From the NCBI GenBank assembly GCA_002898175.1, contig BDSW01000047.1:1-34891 (forward strand): a stretch of DNA of 34,891 bases, given 5' to 3'. The notes under the pieces were generated by a model that saw only the letters and a program-made list of their open reading frames with translations, had not been told where the DNA came from and did no database searches. Below are positions 7,699 through 16,863 of the stretch, piece after piece; position 1 is the first letter of the stretch, and every line of letters begins with the position of its first letter. The position numbers and the translations under genes were made by a program. The DNA is from a bacterium BMS3Abin04. GTDB lineage: Bacteria; Bacteroidota; Ignavibacteria; Ignavibacteriales; Melioribacteraceae.

Positions 7699-9429
7699 CT
7701 AAATTTTCTTTTCATATTCCGTATCATTCATTACTAAATATCTTTTAATTTTTTTTGTTGTAGTTTTTTCAAATTCATGCTCCCGAATATAAAAGCGCAT
7801 AATTCTTTTAAAAGAAGTTAGATTTTTATTTATTCTTTTAATTTCGTCCCCTATTATTTTATCAATAAGTTTATCATTAATTTGAACATTATTTTTTTGC
7901 GAATACAGAATAAATTCCTCCGAATCAACAACAATTTGCGCAGCAATTACTTCGCTTTGTTTATCATCTTTTTCGCCGTAAACAACAGACTCCAAAATGA
8001 ATGGACTTTTATTTAACATATCTTCTATTTCCTCAGGGAAAACATTTTTACCGTTTTTTGAAATTATTACATTTTTTTTCCTGCCGCTAACATGAAGAAA
8101 TCCATCGTTATCAATATAACCTAAATCGCCGGTCTTAAACCATCCGTCTTCAAACGCCTCTTCCGTTTTTTCTTTATTTTTATAGTATCCCAACATTACA
8201 TTATCTCCCTTTGCATATATTTCTCCTATACCGTTTTCATCCGGGTTAACAATTTTTAATTTTACTCCCGGCAACGGTAACCCGGCGGCATCATTCTTAA
8301 AATTATCTAATTGATTTAATGCTAAAATGGGTGAAGTTTCCGTCAATCCGTATCCTTGTAAAAACCCGAAACCAAATCCTTGCAATCCTTTAGCAACCTC
8401 CGGATCCGGTGGAGCGCCACCCACTATAAAAAGTCTTATAGCGCCACCAAATTTATCATGAATTTCTTTGAATATTTTTTTCTTGATATTTTTAATTTTT
8501 AATTTCTCCAAAGCATTCATTAAAGCAACTATTTTGGGAACAATTACTGCTTTTTTTGAATCGCTCTGAACAGCCTTTTGGATTTTTTTATACATCTTAT
8601 CAAATAATAACGGAACACCAAGAACAATGGTTGGTTTGACCTTTAACATATCATCCGCTATTGTTTTAAGCGAACGAGAATAATGTACCGAGGAACCGGC
8701 ATACAACGGACAAAGCATTCCGCAAGTACATTCATAAGTATGATGCATTGGAAGAACAGATAAAAATTTATCTTCCGGATACATCATTAACATACTTAAC
8801 ATATCTTGCAAATTTGCAGCTAGATTTTTTTGTGAAAGCATCACGCCTTTTGCTCTTCCCAAAGAACCCGAGGTAAATATAATTTCCGCCATATCATTTG
8901 AATTAATTTTAGGTAAAGTCGATTCACTAGCTTCTATTTCCCGGTCTATTAAATCTTTCATAAAAATAAAATCGTCTTTTTGTGATTCTTTATCCATATT
9001 AATGAAGACGGTTAAATTTTTTAGTGTATTTTTCTTTTCAATCAGTAGATTAGAAAAATTATCGGAAAAAATTATTGCTTCGGAATCGGATTCATAAAGA
9101 ATATTTAGTATTTCACTGAATGTGAGATTCTTATCGATAGGAACAACGACATAATTAAATGACATTAGCGTAAGATAACTTATAGCCCATTGAACCCTGT
9201 TATCACTTATTAAAGCTATATGGGTTCTTCCCGGAAGTCCAAGTTTTCTTAAAGCATTACCAAACCTTAATATGCTATTTTTGAGTTGTTGATAATTTAC
9301 TTTTGAAATCGGGTAGTTAATAAGATCTTCAAGAGCGAGTTTTTCGCTATATTTTTTACATGATTTAAAAATCATGTCTTGTATGTGTTCAATTTTAGGA
9401 GCGGTATAAAGTTTCAATTTTCTTTTCAT
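7699..9429 (-). CDS. AMP-forming long-chain fatty-acid-CoA ligase
   Basis: A 576-aa ANL-superfamily enzyme that activates a fatty acid with ATP to acyl-AMP and transfers it to CoA. Motifs in order are the P-loop-like FTSGSLGRAKG (185-195, a variant of TSGTTGxPKG), QGYGLTETSP (358-367), DGWFKTGDLGYI (428-439) and SGRKKNVIISKNGKNVFPEEIE (about 448-469); the C-terminal catalytic lysine is probably within KTTTKKIKRY (555-564). Residues 37-550 cover the large and small lobes. The protein is somewhat shorter than FadD-type ligases of about 600 aa. It follows pepD by 63 bp, with a strong hairpin between them and GGTGAG just before the ATG. The stop is TAG. A second, much larger acyl ligase lies at 26631-31439. 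Confidence 0.9.
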   Translation of the reverse strand: MKRKLKLYTAPKIEHIQDMIFKSCKKYSEKLALEDLINYPISKVNYQQLKNSILRFGNALRKLGLPGRTHIALISDNRVQWAISYLTLMSFNYVVVPIDKNLTFSEILNILYESDSEAIIFSDNFSNLLIEKKNTLKNLTVFINMDKESQKDDFIFMKDLIDREIEASESTLPKINSNDMAEIIFTSGSLGRAKGVMLSQKNLAANLQDMLSMLMMYPEDKFLSVLPMHHTYECTCGMLCPLYAGSSVHYSRSLKTIADDMLKVKPTIVLGVPLLFDKMYKKIQKAVQSDSKKAVIVPKIVALMNALEKLKIKNIKKKIFKEIHDKFGGAIRLFIVGGAPPDPEVAKGLQGFGFGFLQGYGLTETSPILALNQLDNFKNDAAGLPLPGVKLKIVNPDENGIGEIYAKGDNVMLGYYKNKEKTEEAFEDGWFKTGDLGYIDNDGFLHVSGRKKNVIISKNGKNVFPEEIEDMLNKSPFILESVVYGEKDDKQSEVIAAQIVVDSEEFILYSQKNNVQINDKLIDKIIGDEIKRINKNLTSFKRIMRFYIREHEFEKTTTKKIKRYLVMNDTEYEKKI

Positions 9430-9446
9430 AACTCACCAAAATTATT

Positions 9447-9482
9447 TTTACAACCGGACTTGTAAGCCAGCCCGGTTGTAAA
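9447..9482 (-). promoter_or_regulatory. Intercistronic hairpin between pepD and the acyl-CoA ligase
   Basis: A perfect 11-bp inverted repeat, TTTACAACCGG (9447-9457) and CCGGTTGTAAA (9472-9482), with a 14-nt loop. It lies directly after the pepD stop and 18 nt before the ligase ATG, next to its GGTGAG ribosome-binding site. In the direction of transcription it is followed by AATAATTTT rather than a run of T. It may be a weak terminator, an mRNA processing or stability element, or a structure affecting ligase translation. Confidence 0.6.
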
Positions 9483-9492
9483 TAATTCGATA

Positions 9493-10947
9493 TTAAGCTA
9501 ATTTTTTTAATATTCCTTTTAAGACCTTATAGAACTTTTCTACATCTTTTATATTAACTTTTTCGTCGGGTGAGTGAGCACCCATAATTGTTGGACCAAA
9601 TGAGATCATATCTAATCCGGGATATTTTGAGCCGAGTAATCCGGTTTCTAAACCTGCATGTATTGCTTTTATTTTAGCTTCTTTTTTGAATAAGCTTTTA
9701 TAAACGGCACGGGATAATTTTAGGAGCTCAGAATCCATATTTGGCTTCCAGCCGGGATAACCGTCACCGATTTCAGCTTTTGCTCCGGCAAGTTTAGCAA
9801 TGGCAACAACCATATTTGTTATGTTGTCTTTAGCGCTTTCAATTGAACTTCGTTGACTTGTCCCAATTACGATTTTACTTTTTTCCATCTTCAGTGTAGC
9901 TAAATTAGTTGAAGTTTCAACAAGTCCGGGAATGTCTGCACTCATTGCCATAACACCATGAGGCAGAGCCAGTAAAGTATTTACTAAAATGCTTGTTAAT
10001 TCTTTAGAAAAAACATTGCCGAATTTTTCATTTAATTTTTTTACTTTAACAGTTAATCCGTTATCGGAGGTTTTATACTCGAGTAACGAATCGGCAGTAA
10101 ATTTTCTAACTGCCGTCTTTACTTTATTGAGATCAACAGGTTTAATCATTATTACAGCTTCGGCTTCACGAGGAATTGCATTTCTTAAAGATCCGCCGGA
10201 AATATTTGCAATCTGAAAAGGGACTTCAATTCTGTTTAACAATTGCGCTAATAACTTAATTGCATTTGCTCTTCCTTGATGAATATCCAGACCCGAATGA
10301 CCACCCTTCAATCCTGTAACTAATAGTTCAACCGGTTGAGTACCTCTTTTGGGTTTTACAAAATCAGCTTTGAAAGAACATACCGTATCTTGACCGCCGG
10401 AGCATCCGACATAGAACACACCATCTTCTTCCGAATCCAAATTCAATAAATACTTACCGGATATAAAATTTTTCTTTAACGCTCCAACACCCGTCATACC
10501 GGTTTCTTCATCAATAGTCATCAATAATTCCAGTGGACCATGTACTGCTTTCCCGTCCAAAGCGATAGCCATTGCGGCAGCTACGCCAATTCCGTTATCT
10601 GCCCCTAAAGTTGTGCCGTTTGCCGTGATCCAGCCGCCTTCTCTTAACAATTCTATTGGATCATTTTCGAAATCATGCTTTGTTCCCTTATTTTTTTCAC
10701 AAACCATATCAATATGACCTTGCAAAACAACTTTCGGGCTTTTTTCGTGCCCTTTGCTTGCAGGAACAGAAATAACAATGTTGCCTACTTTATCTTCAAT
10801 AAATTTTAAGTTATATTTTTTTGTAAACTCTTTAATGTAAGCTCTAATTTTCCCCTCTTTTTTTGAAGGTCTTGGTACTTGACTTATTTCATAGAAATGT
10901 TCCCAAAGTAATTTAGGTTCAAGACCTTTAATAACTTGTTTTGACAT
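9493..10947 (-). CDS. pepD: Aminoacyl-histidine dipeptidase (Xaa-His dipeptidase, M20C)
   Basis: A 484-aa zinc peptidase of the PepD family (M20C), which splits Xaa-His dipeptides such as carnosine and other small peptides in the cytoplasm. Metal-site signatures are LQGHIDMVCE (His78, Asp80), GADNGIG (Asp117), TIDEETGMTG (catalytic and metal glutamates 147-148) and NLDSEEDG (Asp171). Length is normal for the family. I place the start at the ATG at 10947, not at an in-frame TTG twelve bases upstream (10959), because GGAG (10954-10957) lies six bases before this ATG and overlaps the TTG. It is probably transcribed after the YchF-like gene (42-bp gap) and before the acyl ligase. Confidence 0.93.
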   Translation of the reverse strand: MSKQVIKGLEPKLLWEHFYEISQVPRPSKKEGKIRAYIKEFTKKYNLKFIEDKVGNIVISVPASKGHEKSPKVVLQGHIDMVCEKNKGTKHDFENDPIELLREGGWITANGTTLGADNGIGVAAAMAIALDGKAVHGPLELLMTIDEETGMTGVGALKKNFISGKYLLNLDSEEDGVFYVGCSGGQDTVCSFKADFVKPKRGTQPVELLVTGLKGGHSGLDIHQGRANAIKLLAQLLNRIEVPFQIANISGGSLRNAIPREAEAVIMIKPVDLNKVKTAVRKFTADSLLEYKTSDNGLTVKVKKLNEKFGNVFSKELTSILVNTLLALPHGVMAMSADIPGLVETSTNLATLKMEKSKIVIGTSQRSSIESAKDNITNMVVAIAKLAGAKAEIGDGYPGWKPNMDSELLKLSRAVYKSLFKKEAKIKAIHAGLETGLLGSKYPGLDMISFGPTIMGAHSPDEKVNIKDVEKFYKVLKGILKKLA

Positions 10948-10989
10948 TTTCGACTCCAAAATATGATTGTATTTATTAATTATACTCTT

Positions 10990-12069
10990 TTAACTATGTC
11001 TAATATTTAGAATATCACCATCTGCAACGATGTATTCCTTTCCTTCTAATCTCCAAACGCCTGCTTCTTTGCATTTACTGAACGATTTATACTTCATAAA
11101 ATCATCGTAGTGAACAACTTCGGCTCTAATAAATTTATTGTAAAAGTCTGTGTGAATTACACCTGCCGCCTGCTGTGCCGTATAGTTTTTTTTAATTGTC
11201 CACGCTCTCGTTTCATCCTCTCCTACCGTAAAGAATGATTGCAAGCCTAATACTTTGAAAGCAGTACGAAGAATTTTATCTAATGCAGATTCTTTAATTC
11301 CATATTCTTCCATAAACATTTGTTGATCTTCAGGTTCAAGTTTAGAAAGTTCATATTCAATTTCGGCAGAAAACGGAATTATCTCTAAATTTTGCTGTCC
11401 TAATTTTTCTTTAATTTCCCCAATAATCGAGGAAGCATCTTGCATCGAATTTTCATCAAAATTAATAGCAATTGCCAATGGCTTAAGTGTTAATAGCTGA
11501 AATCCCGAGAGAAGGCTAATATCTTTTTCATTTAAGTCTAAAGTTCTTAAAGGCAATTCATTGTTCGTATGTTCATAACATTTTTCTATTACTTCCAATT
11601 CTTTTGTAAGCCTGTCTTCTTTTCTTTTAAGAATATCTTTCTTCAATTTTTCAATTCTATTTTCTAAGAAAGATAAATCGGAGAATAAAAATTCAGTCTC
11701 CAGAAATTCAATATCCGCTAACGAATTTATTCTGTTCATCGGGTGAGGAACGCTTGCATTTTCAAAATGCCGTATTACATAAAATAACGCATCATTGTTT
11801 TTTACATTATTAAGAAACGATGTTGTAATTCTTACTTTCCCATCATCAGAAACTCTGAGTCCGGGAATATCAAAAATTTCAATTGTTGCGTTTACCTGTT
11901 TCTTAGGATTAAAAATATAAGTTAAATTATTTAATCTTTCATCCGGAACTTTTATTACTTCCAGCTTCGCTTCTTCACTTTTATGATACTCAGTTTTTTC
12001 AATTCCCGCCAAAGTATTAAGCAGAAGCGTCTTCCCGGAATTATGTAATCCTACTAATCCGATTTGCAT
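10990..12069 (-). CDS. YchF/Obg-family P-loop NTPase, divergent
   Basis: A 359-aa protein matching YchF: an N-terminal G domain with P-loop GLHNSGKT (7-14), switch II DIPGL, an inserted coiled coil (about 125-180), an NxxE-type base-recognition motif in AINFDENS, and a C-terminal DUF933/TGS domain containing FFTVGEDETRAWTI and GVIHTDFYNKFI. YchF proteins usually read GLPNVGKST at the P-loop; here Pro, Val and Ser are replaced by His, Ser and Thr. YchF enzymes bind ATP as well as GTP because of the NxxE motif, associate with ribosomes and act in stress responses. This copy is divergent and could be a second paralogue, so I give no symbol. It heads the probable ychF-pepD-ligase unit. Confidence 0.85.
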   Translation of the reverse strand: MQIGLVGLHNSGKTLLLNTLAGIEKTEYHKSEEAKLEVIKVPDERLNNLTYIFNPKKQVNATIEIFDIPGLRVSDDGKVRITTSFLNNVKNNDALFYVIRHFENASVPHPMNRINSLADIEFLETEFLFSDLSFLENRIEKLKKDILKRKEDRLTKELEVIEKCYEHTNNELPLRTLDLNEKDISLLSGFQLLTLKPLAIAINFDENSMQDASSIIGEIKEKLGQQNLEIIPFSAEIEYELSKLEPEDQQMFMEEYGIKESALDKILRTAFKVLGLQSFFTVGEDETRAWTIKKNYTAQQAAGVIHTDFYNKFIRAEVVHYDDFMKYKSFSKCKEAGVWRLEGKEYIVADGDILNIRHS

Positions 12070-12168
12070 ATTAATTTTCGTTATTATTAATTTTATTATT
12101 AAGAAATATAGCTAAATTTTAAAGAAGATTTAAGTAAAGAGAACTGAAGATATAGACAGCAAACTGAT

Positions 12169-12459
12169 TTAATCTGAAGCTACTTCCGTATGAAGTTCTA
12201 TTTCTTCAAGTATAGATGATACTTTGAGACAATTTGATAAATCACCGCTAAATACAATAGCTTTCCCTTTAACGTGTACTTCAAAAGCAAATGACCTAGC
12301 CTTCTCAAAAGAACAATGCGTAGCTTTTATAAGTTGATTAATAACTTCATCAAACGTATGCCAATCATCATTATAAAGAATAACTCTAAAAGCTAACCCG
12401 GTTGTCGTATCTTCCGAGATTTCAGGTTCAACTATTCCTGTGTATTGTTGGTCAGGCAT
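12169..12459 (-). CDS. clpS: ATP-dependent Clp protease adaptor ClpS
   Basis: A 96-aa ClpS adaptor, which delivers N-degron substrates to the ClpA/ClpC-ClpP protease. The conserved core is visible: FRVILYNDDWHTFDEVINQL (24-43), carrying the NDD motif, then KARSFAFEVHVKGKAIVFSG (54-73) where the family has A..I...VH..G.A. The usual proline-methionine after NDD is replaced by tryptophan-histidine, as in other Bacteroidota-type copies. It is transcribed divergently from the bifunctional nuclease gene across about 130 bp of AT-rich DNA. No strong ribosome-binding site is seen before the ATG. Confidence 0.85.
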   Translation of the reverse strand: MPDQQYTGIVEPEISEDTTTGLAFRVILYNDDWHTFDEVINQLIKATHCSFEKARSFAFEVHVKGKAIVFSGDLSNCLKVSSILEEIELHTEVASD

Positions 12460-12525
12460 TTTTCTAATTACTTGAAATTATTGTTTATTAAATTATAAAA
12501 TTGTATTTAAAAATAAAATTTTGAT

Positions 12526-12533
12526 TATATTTG
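12526..12533 (+). promoter_or_regulatory. Candidate Bacteroidota-type -7 element
   Basis: TATATTTG matches the Bacteroidota -7 consensus TAnnTTTG exactly, 58 bp before the chosen GTG of the nuclease gene. A TTG at 12501-12503 could be part of a -33 element, but the spacing is longer than ideal. The DNA is very AT-rich, so a chance match is quite possible. Confidence 0.3.
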
Positions 12534-12590
12534 CTTTTGATTTACAAAAAAAAATATAATCATATTATTTTTAATAAATGCAATAACACA

Positions 12591-13199
12591 GTGAATAAAG
12601 TTCAAGTAGAAATTTTAGGATTATCGTCAAGCCCTTCCACTGGCGGGGCTTATGCATTATTATTAAAGGAAGCTTATGGAATAAGGCGTTTGCCTATTAT
12701 TATTGGTTCCTTCGAAGCACAATCAATAGCACTTGAAATTGAGGGTATAAAACCGCCGAGACCTTTAACTCATGATTTGATGAAAAGTTTAGTGGATAAT
12801 TTAGGCGCCTCAGTTAACGAAATAATAATTGATGAGCTGAAAGAAAATACTTTTTACGCAAAAATTATTATCGAGACATCCGGTATTACCACGGAAATCG
12901 ATGCTCGTCCAAGTGATGCTATTGCGCTTGCAGTTAGAACAGGAGCATCAATCTATGTATCTGAAGATGTAATGAAAACAGCTGCATTTATTCCAACCGG
13001 TGAAGAAGCCGAAAGCGATTTAGCTAATTCTACCAATCCCGATATTATACCAAACGAATCAACCGGAAAGCCAAAATCAAAAGAGACGCTAATTGCTTCA
13101 TTGATGGATAAACTGAGAGAGTCTGTTGATAAAGAAGATTATGAACGTGCAGCTAAATTGAGGGATGAAATAAACAGATTAAAAGGAAGTACTAATTAA
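12591..13199 (+). CDS. Bifunctional nuclease-family protein with C-terminal UVR domain
   Basis: A protein of 202 residues with an N-terminal bifunctional nuclease (BFN/DUF151) domain, about residues 1-130 (VQVEILGLSSSPS, LPIIIGSFEAQSIALEIEG, DARPSDAIALAVR), and a C-terminal UVR helical hairpin at about 160-197 (DYERAAKLRDEINRLK). BFN proteins have been reported to cut DNA and RNA, and UVR motifs mediate contacts as in UvrB/ClpC. The open frame reaches upstream to a TTG at 12531, but I choose the GTG at 12591, which gives MNKVQVEIL as in relatives. The 3' end overlaps the convergent DUF2851 gene by 8 bp. It is divergent to clpS. Confidence 0.85.
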   Translation: MNKVQVEILGLSSSPSTGGAYALLLKEAYGIRRLPIIIGSFEAQSIALEIEGIKPPRPLTHDLMKSLVDNLGASVNEIIIDELKENTFYAKIIIETSGITTEIDARPSDAIALAVRTGASIYVSEDVMKTAAFIPTGEEAESDLANSTNPDIIPNESTGKPKSKETLIASLMDKLRESVDKEDYERAAKLRDEINRLKGSTN

Positions 13200-14667
13200 A
13201 TACAATCTTCCCGATTTCGCATTCAAGACATTTATTTTTCGAACAATAGTTTCTAAAAAGTTCAATCATACCTTGTGAAAAGATAGTACGCTTTTTATAT
13301 CCTTCTAAACCGATACTCTCGGCAACTTGCCGAACAATTTTATTATCCGATTTTTGAGTATACATTTGATAAATTTTCAGAACCCTTTTAGATAATACTT
13401 GTTTGCCAAAAATATCGAAGTAAACAGATATAAACGGTAACACAACGTTTATCACTATTTCATCAGCCCTAGAGGCACCAATAAAGTACTTAATTTTTAT
13501 TTTAGACGGTTTAGAAAATACATAATGGTCAGACCAGTAATTATCCGTTTTAATAATAAATATAGAACGTAATGAATTGATTAATACTTTGTCATTTCTA
13601 ATCTCTTCGAATTTCTTAATGATTTTAGTTATTAAATTATTTTCCAGCAAATCTCTTAACAGTCTTGCGCCGCCGGCAATTCTAATAGTAGGAAAATTCT
13701 GAGGGCGGTGATTTAAGAAGTTCCACTGTGTTTCATTTAAATATTTACTATCATATATCTCCTTAATTTTCTGCCAATTACCAAACAAACCCCTTTCGTA
13801 TTCAGTTAATTCCCCATCAGATGTATTTTCAACATCAGGCAAAAGTCCGCTAATTTTAAATAATGAAGATTCTATTCTAGTTAATAAATCATCATCTTCA
13901 CCAAGACTTTGCATAAAATTAATATCCGCATAACGGGCAAGTTTCAGCATGGGAGATTTATTCTTTGAATATCCAAGAGCTTCAAATATTAATTCATAAA
14001 ACAATTGCTTCCATATATTCCTATTGTTAAAGTCCTCATGAGAAAAAGTTCTATTATTAAACTGTTCGGTCAATTCATATTTTATTACAGGCTCTTTTAA
14101 CTTTAGTTCGTTAATAAATACAAGTTCTTTCGCACGACTATAAATTTTCGTACTCTTTTTCTTAAATCTTTCAATTCCAAGATTAATTATGAAGTTCTTT
14201 TTTATTTTATAACTTGTGTCATCGTTTAAATCAAAACATTTTAATTTATTATTGTTATTGTTCGGATGTGTTTTTTTTGAAATTCTTTCTATCTCGGTAT
14301 CTTCAATTAGCTCACTAATACTAATAGTTGGAACTTTACGTCCGGCTTTTGTAAAGACATAATGCTGCTTGAATCGATTTGTAAGAGTGATATGCAGAAT
14401 TACTTTGTTATATTTGCTATCAATATTATGACCGTGCTTTTTCCAATCCGTATAGTCAAGATCAATTTCAATATCTCCGACATAAGTAAGAGACCCAATT
14501 TGAACCCTGGAATGTTTAAAATCCGGACCGGCATCGGAAAGATTATGTGTTCCAATATCAATAGTTCTTATGGGTTCATTTTTGTATGTATTCAGTTGAC
14601 CGGTAAACGATTGGCGCTTCCAGATTTCATGTAAGTATTTCTCATACAGCTTTGGCTCGGGTTCCAT
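13192..14667 (-). CDS. DUF2851 family protein
   Basis: A 491-aa member of DUF2851, a Bacteroidota/Chlorobi family of unknown function. Typical features are the opening YEKYLHEIWKRQ, TIDIGTHNLSDAGPDFKHSR (35-54), GDIEIDLDYTDWKKHGH (64-80), and a cysteine-rich C-terminal end with C475, C480 and C483 (YCSKNKCLECEIG). The cysteines suggest a metal or iron-sulfur site, but this is inference. It is mostly alpha-helical after residue 180, with no signal peptide or membrane segment. It ends in TAG and overlaps the convergent nuclease gene by 8 bp. The 125-bp gap upstream to pyrF holds only AT-rich DNA with a weak A/T hairpin. Confidence 0.88.
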   Translation of the reverse strand: MEPEPKLYEKYLHEIWKRQSFTGQLNTYKNEPIRTIDIGTHNLSDAGPDFKHSRVQIGSLTYVGDIEIDLDYTDWKKHGHNIDSKYNKVILHITLTNRFKQHYVFTKAGRKVPTISISELIEDTEIERISKKTHPNNNNNKLKCFDLNDDTSYKIKKNFIINLGIERFKKKSTKIYSRAKELVFINELKLKEPVIKYELTEQFNNRTFSHEDFNNRNIWKQLFYELIFEALGYSKNKSPMLKLARYADINFMQSLGEDDDLLTRIESSLFKISGLLPDVENTSDGELTEYERGLFGNWQKIKEIYDSKYLNETQWNFLNHRPQNFPTIRIAGGARLLRDLLENNLITKIIKKFEEIRNDKVLINSLRSIFIIKTDNYWSDHYVFSKPSKIKIKYFIGASRADEIVINVVLPFISVYFDIFGKQVLSKRVLKIYQMYTQKSDNKIVRQVAESIGLEGYKKRTIFSQGMIELFRNYCSKNKCLECEIGKIVFN

Positions 14668-14792
14668 CTTTCGCCTCTGATATTCGTTCTGACCTAATAA
14701 TTAAATAGATTTTCAGAAGATTTCATTTTTGACAAAGTAAATAAAGAACTTTTTTATAAAATAATTTAATTGAATTAAAATTCCTAATATTA

Positions 14793-15605
14793 TTAAGAGT
14801 TTAATATACTTTTTATCAGATTGTTATATTCAATTAATTTTGATTTGATTTGCATTCCGAAGTTATATGAGTCATCGACATAAAGAAGTCCGCGGCTGAT
14901 ATTTATTAAATAATCATGATAATCAACATTATCAAATAAGTCTACAATGCTTTTAAGACTTCCGCCTTGAGCGCCGACACCTGGTAAAAGCAAAGGTAGA
15001 TTTTTTAGATTATTCATATTCAATTTAAGCTCATCTGAATTAGTAGCGCCGAAAACAATTCCGCAATTATTAAACTTATTCCATTCATTTATTTTGGCAA
15101 TTACTTCTTGATATAAGAATCTACCGCCTGAAAGATTTAATTTTTCGAAATCATTAGAACTTGGATTGGAAGTTAAACTTAAGATAAAATTAAGTTTATC
15201 TTTATATTCCAAAAAAGGTGAAACCGAATCATAACCCATATACGGCTGAAGGGTAACAGAGTCATATTTATAATAATCATAAACGGATTGTGCATACTTT
15301 TTTGATGTATTTCCAATATCTCCTCGCTTGGCATCGGCAATAACAAGAATTGAATCAGGAATTAATTTCAATGTCCCGATCATCGTTTCTATACCTTTAA
15401 TACCTTCACTCTCATAAAATGCAAAATTAATTTTATACGCAGCAGCATCTTCAAAAGTATTTTGAATAACAACTTTATTGAACTCCAGCATAGGGTTGTC
15501 TGTAGATAATAGATGGGCGGGTATTTTGTCCTTATCCGTGTCTAATCCGACACAAATATGAAGACCTTTTTCAGTAGCTCTTTTAAGTTTTTCGTATGCC
15601 GACAT
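14793..15605 (-). CDS. pyrF: Orotidine-5'-phosphate decarboxylase
   Basis: A 270-aa OMP decarboxylase of the longer subfamily (type 2), which makes UMP in the last step of de novo pyrimidine synthesis. The catalytic Asp/Lys array is ADAKRGDIGNTSKKYA, with D91, K93 and D96. GLDTDKDKIP near the N-terminus and LPGVGAQGGS near residues 207-216 are the substrate-binding loops. It is the last gene of the purN-to-pyrF run, 26 bp after rodA. Pairing with cell-wall genes makes sense through UDP-sugar demand, but that is inference. No strong terminator is visible after it. Confidence 0.93.
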   Translation of the reverse strand: MSAYEKLKRATEKGLHICVGLDTDKDKIPAHLLSTDNPMLEFNKVVIQNTFEDAAAYKINFAFYESEGIKGIETMIGTLKLIPDSILVIADAKRGDIGNTSKKYAQSVYDYYKYDSVTLQPYMGYDSVSPFLEYKDKLNFILSLTSNPSSNDFEKLNLSGGRFLYQEVIAKINEWNKFNNCGIVFGATNSDELKLNMNNLKNLPLLLPGVGAQGGSLKSIVDLFDNVDYHDYLINISRGLLYVDDSYNFGMQIKSKLIEYNNLIKSILNS

Positions 15606-15631
15606 TTTTTTATATTAATAATTAATTGTTA

Positions 15632-16855
15632 TTAAGTATACAATCTTCGGTTTTTATAAATATTCATTGCTATTCCAATTAACGACATATTTACAAGCAG
15701 CGAACTGCCTCCATAACTAAGAAACGGAAGTGGAAGACCAATGACAGGTGTAATGCCAATATTCATTCCTATATTTATACTAAAATGTGTAAACAGCAAA
15801 GTTAAAATTCCCACTAAAACTAAACTGCTAAATTTATCTTTAACTGAAGAAATAATATTTAAAAATCTCAAAAACACTATAAAGAAAAGTGAGATGGTTA
15901 TCACGCTTCCCCAAAAACCAAATTCTTCTCCAATCACACAGTAAATAAAATCGGTCCATTGTTCAGGTATAAACCTTAATTGAGTTTGACTTCCATGAAG
16001 GAATCCTTTGCCGAATAAACCACCGGAACCAATGGCTACTTTTGCTTGAAGAGCGTTATAACCGGAGCCTAGCGGATCCGCAGCAGGATTTACAAATGAT
16101 TCAATCCTTTTCTGTTGATGCGGTTTTAAGTACCGTATAATGTAATCAAAGAAAAATGAACTTGCTAAATTAAAAACAAAAATAATTAGGCTTGTAAAAA
16201 TATCTCTCTTAAAAAAGTAAAGCGCCAGCAGTACAAAACCCAAACTAATAATAATAGCTCCAAGACCAAACATTGAAGCAAATACTATCACTACCGGAGA
16301 AGCAACAACAAAAAACGCGAATAAATTGAGTCCGCTCCAAAAGATCATTGTAAAAGTTATTATTATAAATACAATAGCTGTACCTAAATCAGGTTCTAAC
16401 ATAATAAGCGCGACAGGTATCATTCCAATCGCTAAAGCTACACTAATATCTTTTAAATTGTTTATATTTCTATTTTTATAACTTAACCAGTATGCCAAGA
16501 AAAATATTAAACCGACTTTTGCAAACTCCGAAGGCTGGAAACCTATGGAACCAAAGCTAATCCAACTTTTAGCGCCATAAACAGTTTTTCCCAAAGCAAT
16601 AACAGCTAGTAATAAAAGGATAGAAAAAGCGTATAACCCACCGGCAATAAGTTTAAGACTTTTATGAGGTAAAAAGTAAAAGAAAAAAAATGCTCCAAGC
16701 GAAATAAATGAAAAATAAACTTGTTTTATAAAATTTCCGCTTGCCGTAGGATGATTATAAGTGGAACTATAAATAGCAAGCAGCCCTATTCCGGTTAAAA
16801 TAATAATTGGAACAAAAAGTGAAAAATCAAATTTATCTTCTAATTTACTAAACAT
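15632..16855 (-). CDS. rodA: Peptidoglycan polymerase RodA (SEDS family)
   Basis: A 407-aa SEDS glycosyltransferase that polymerises lipid II during lateral wall growth, with PBP2 as partner. It has about nine to ten membrane helices. Family motifs are FQPSEFAK (106-113), LEPDLGTA (153-160), [20 protein letters not shown] (276-295), the catalytic-site aspartate D302 in EQWTDFIY, and [15 protein letters not shown] near the C-terminus. The gene starts eight bases after the TAG stop of mrdA and is co-transcribed with it. Confidence 0.94.
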   Translation of the reverse strand: MFSKLEDKFDFSLFVPIIILTGIGLLAIYSSTYNHPTASGNFIKQVYFSFISLGAFFFFYFLPHKSLKLIAGGLYAFSILLLLAVIALGKTVYGAKSWISFGSIGFQPSEFAKVGLIFFLAYWLSYKNRNINNLKDISVALAIGMIPVALIMLEPDLGTAIVFIIITFTMIFWSGLNLFAFFVVASPVVIVFASMFGLGAIIISLGFVLLALYFFKRDIFTSLIIFVFNLASSFFFDYIIRYLKPHQQKRIESFVNPAADPLGSGYNALQAKVAIGSGGLFGKGFLHGSQTQLRFIPEQWTDFIYCVIGEEFGFWGSVITISLFFIVFLRFLNIISSVKDKFSSLVLVGILTLLFTHFSINIGMNIGITPVIGLPLPFLSYGGSSLLVNMSLIGIAMNIYKNRRLYT

Positions 16856-16863
16856 CTACAACT

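Noticed and set aside
10948-10959. TTG at 10959 as the pepD start
   Set aside because: The GGAG ribosome-binding site at 10954-10957 overlaps this codon and is correctly spaced for the ATG at 10947.
12531-12590. Upstream TTG extension of the bifunctional nuclease gene
   Set aside because: The extra 20 residues are lysine/asparagine-rich with no family similarity, and the GTG at 12591 gives the normal N-terminus; the extension also covers the likely promoter.
14755-14790. A/T-only hairpin after pyrF as a terminator
   Set aside because: The stem has almost no G-C pairs and similar palindromes are expected by chance in DNA this AT-rich.
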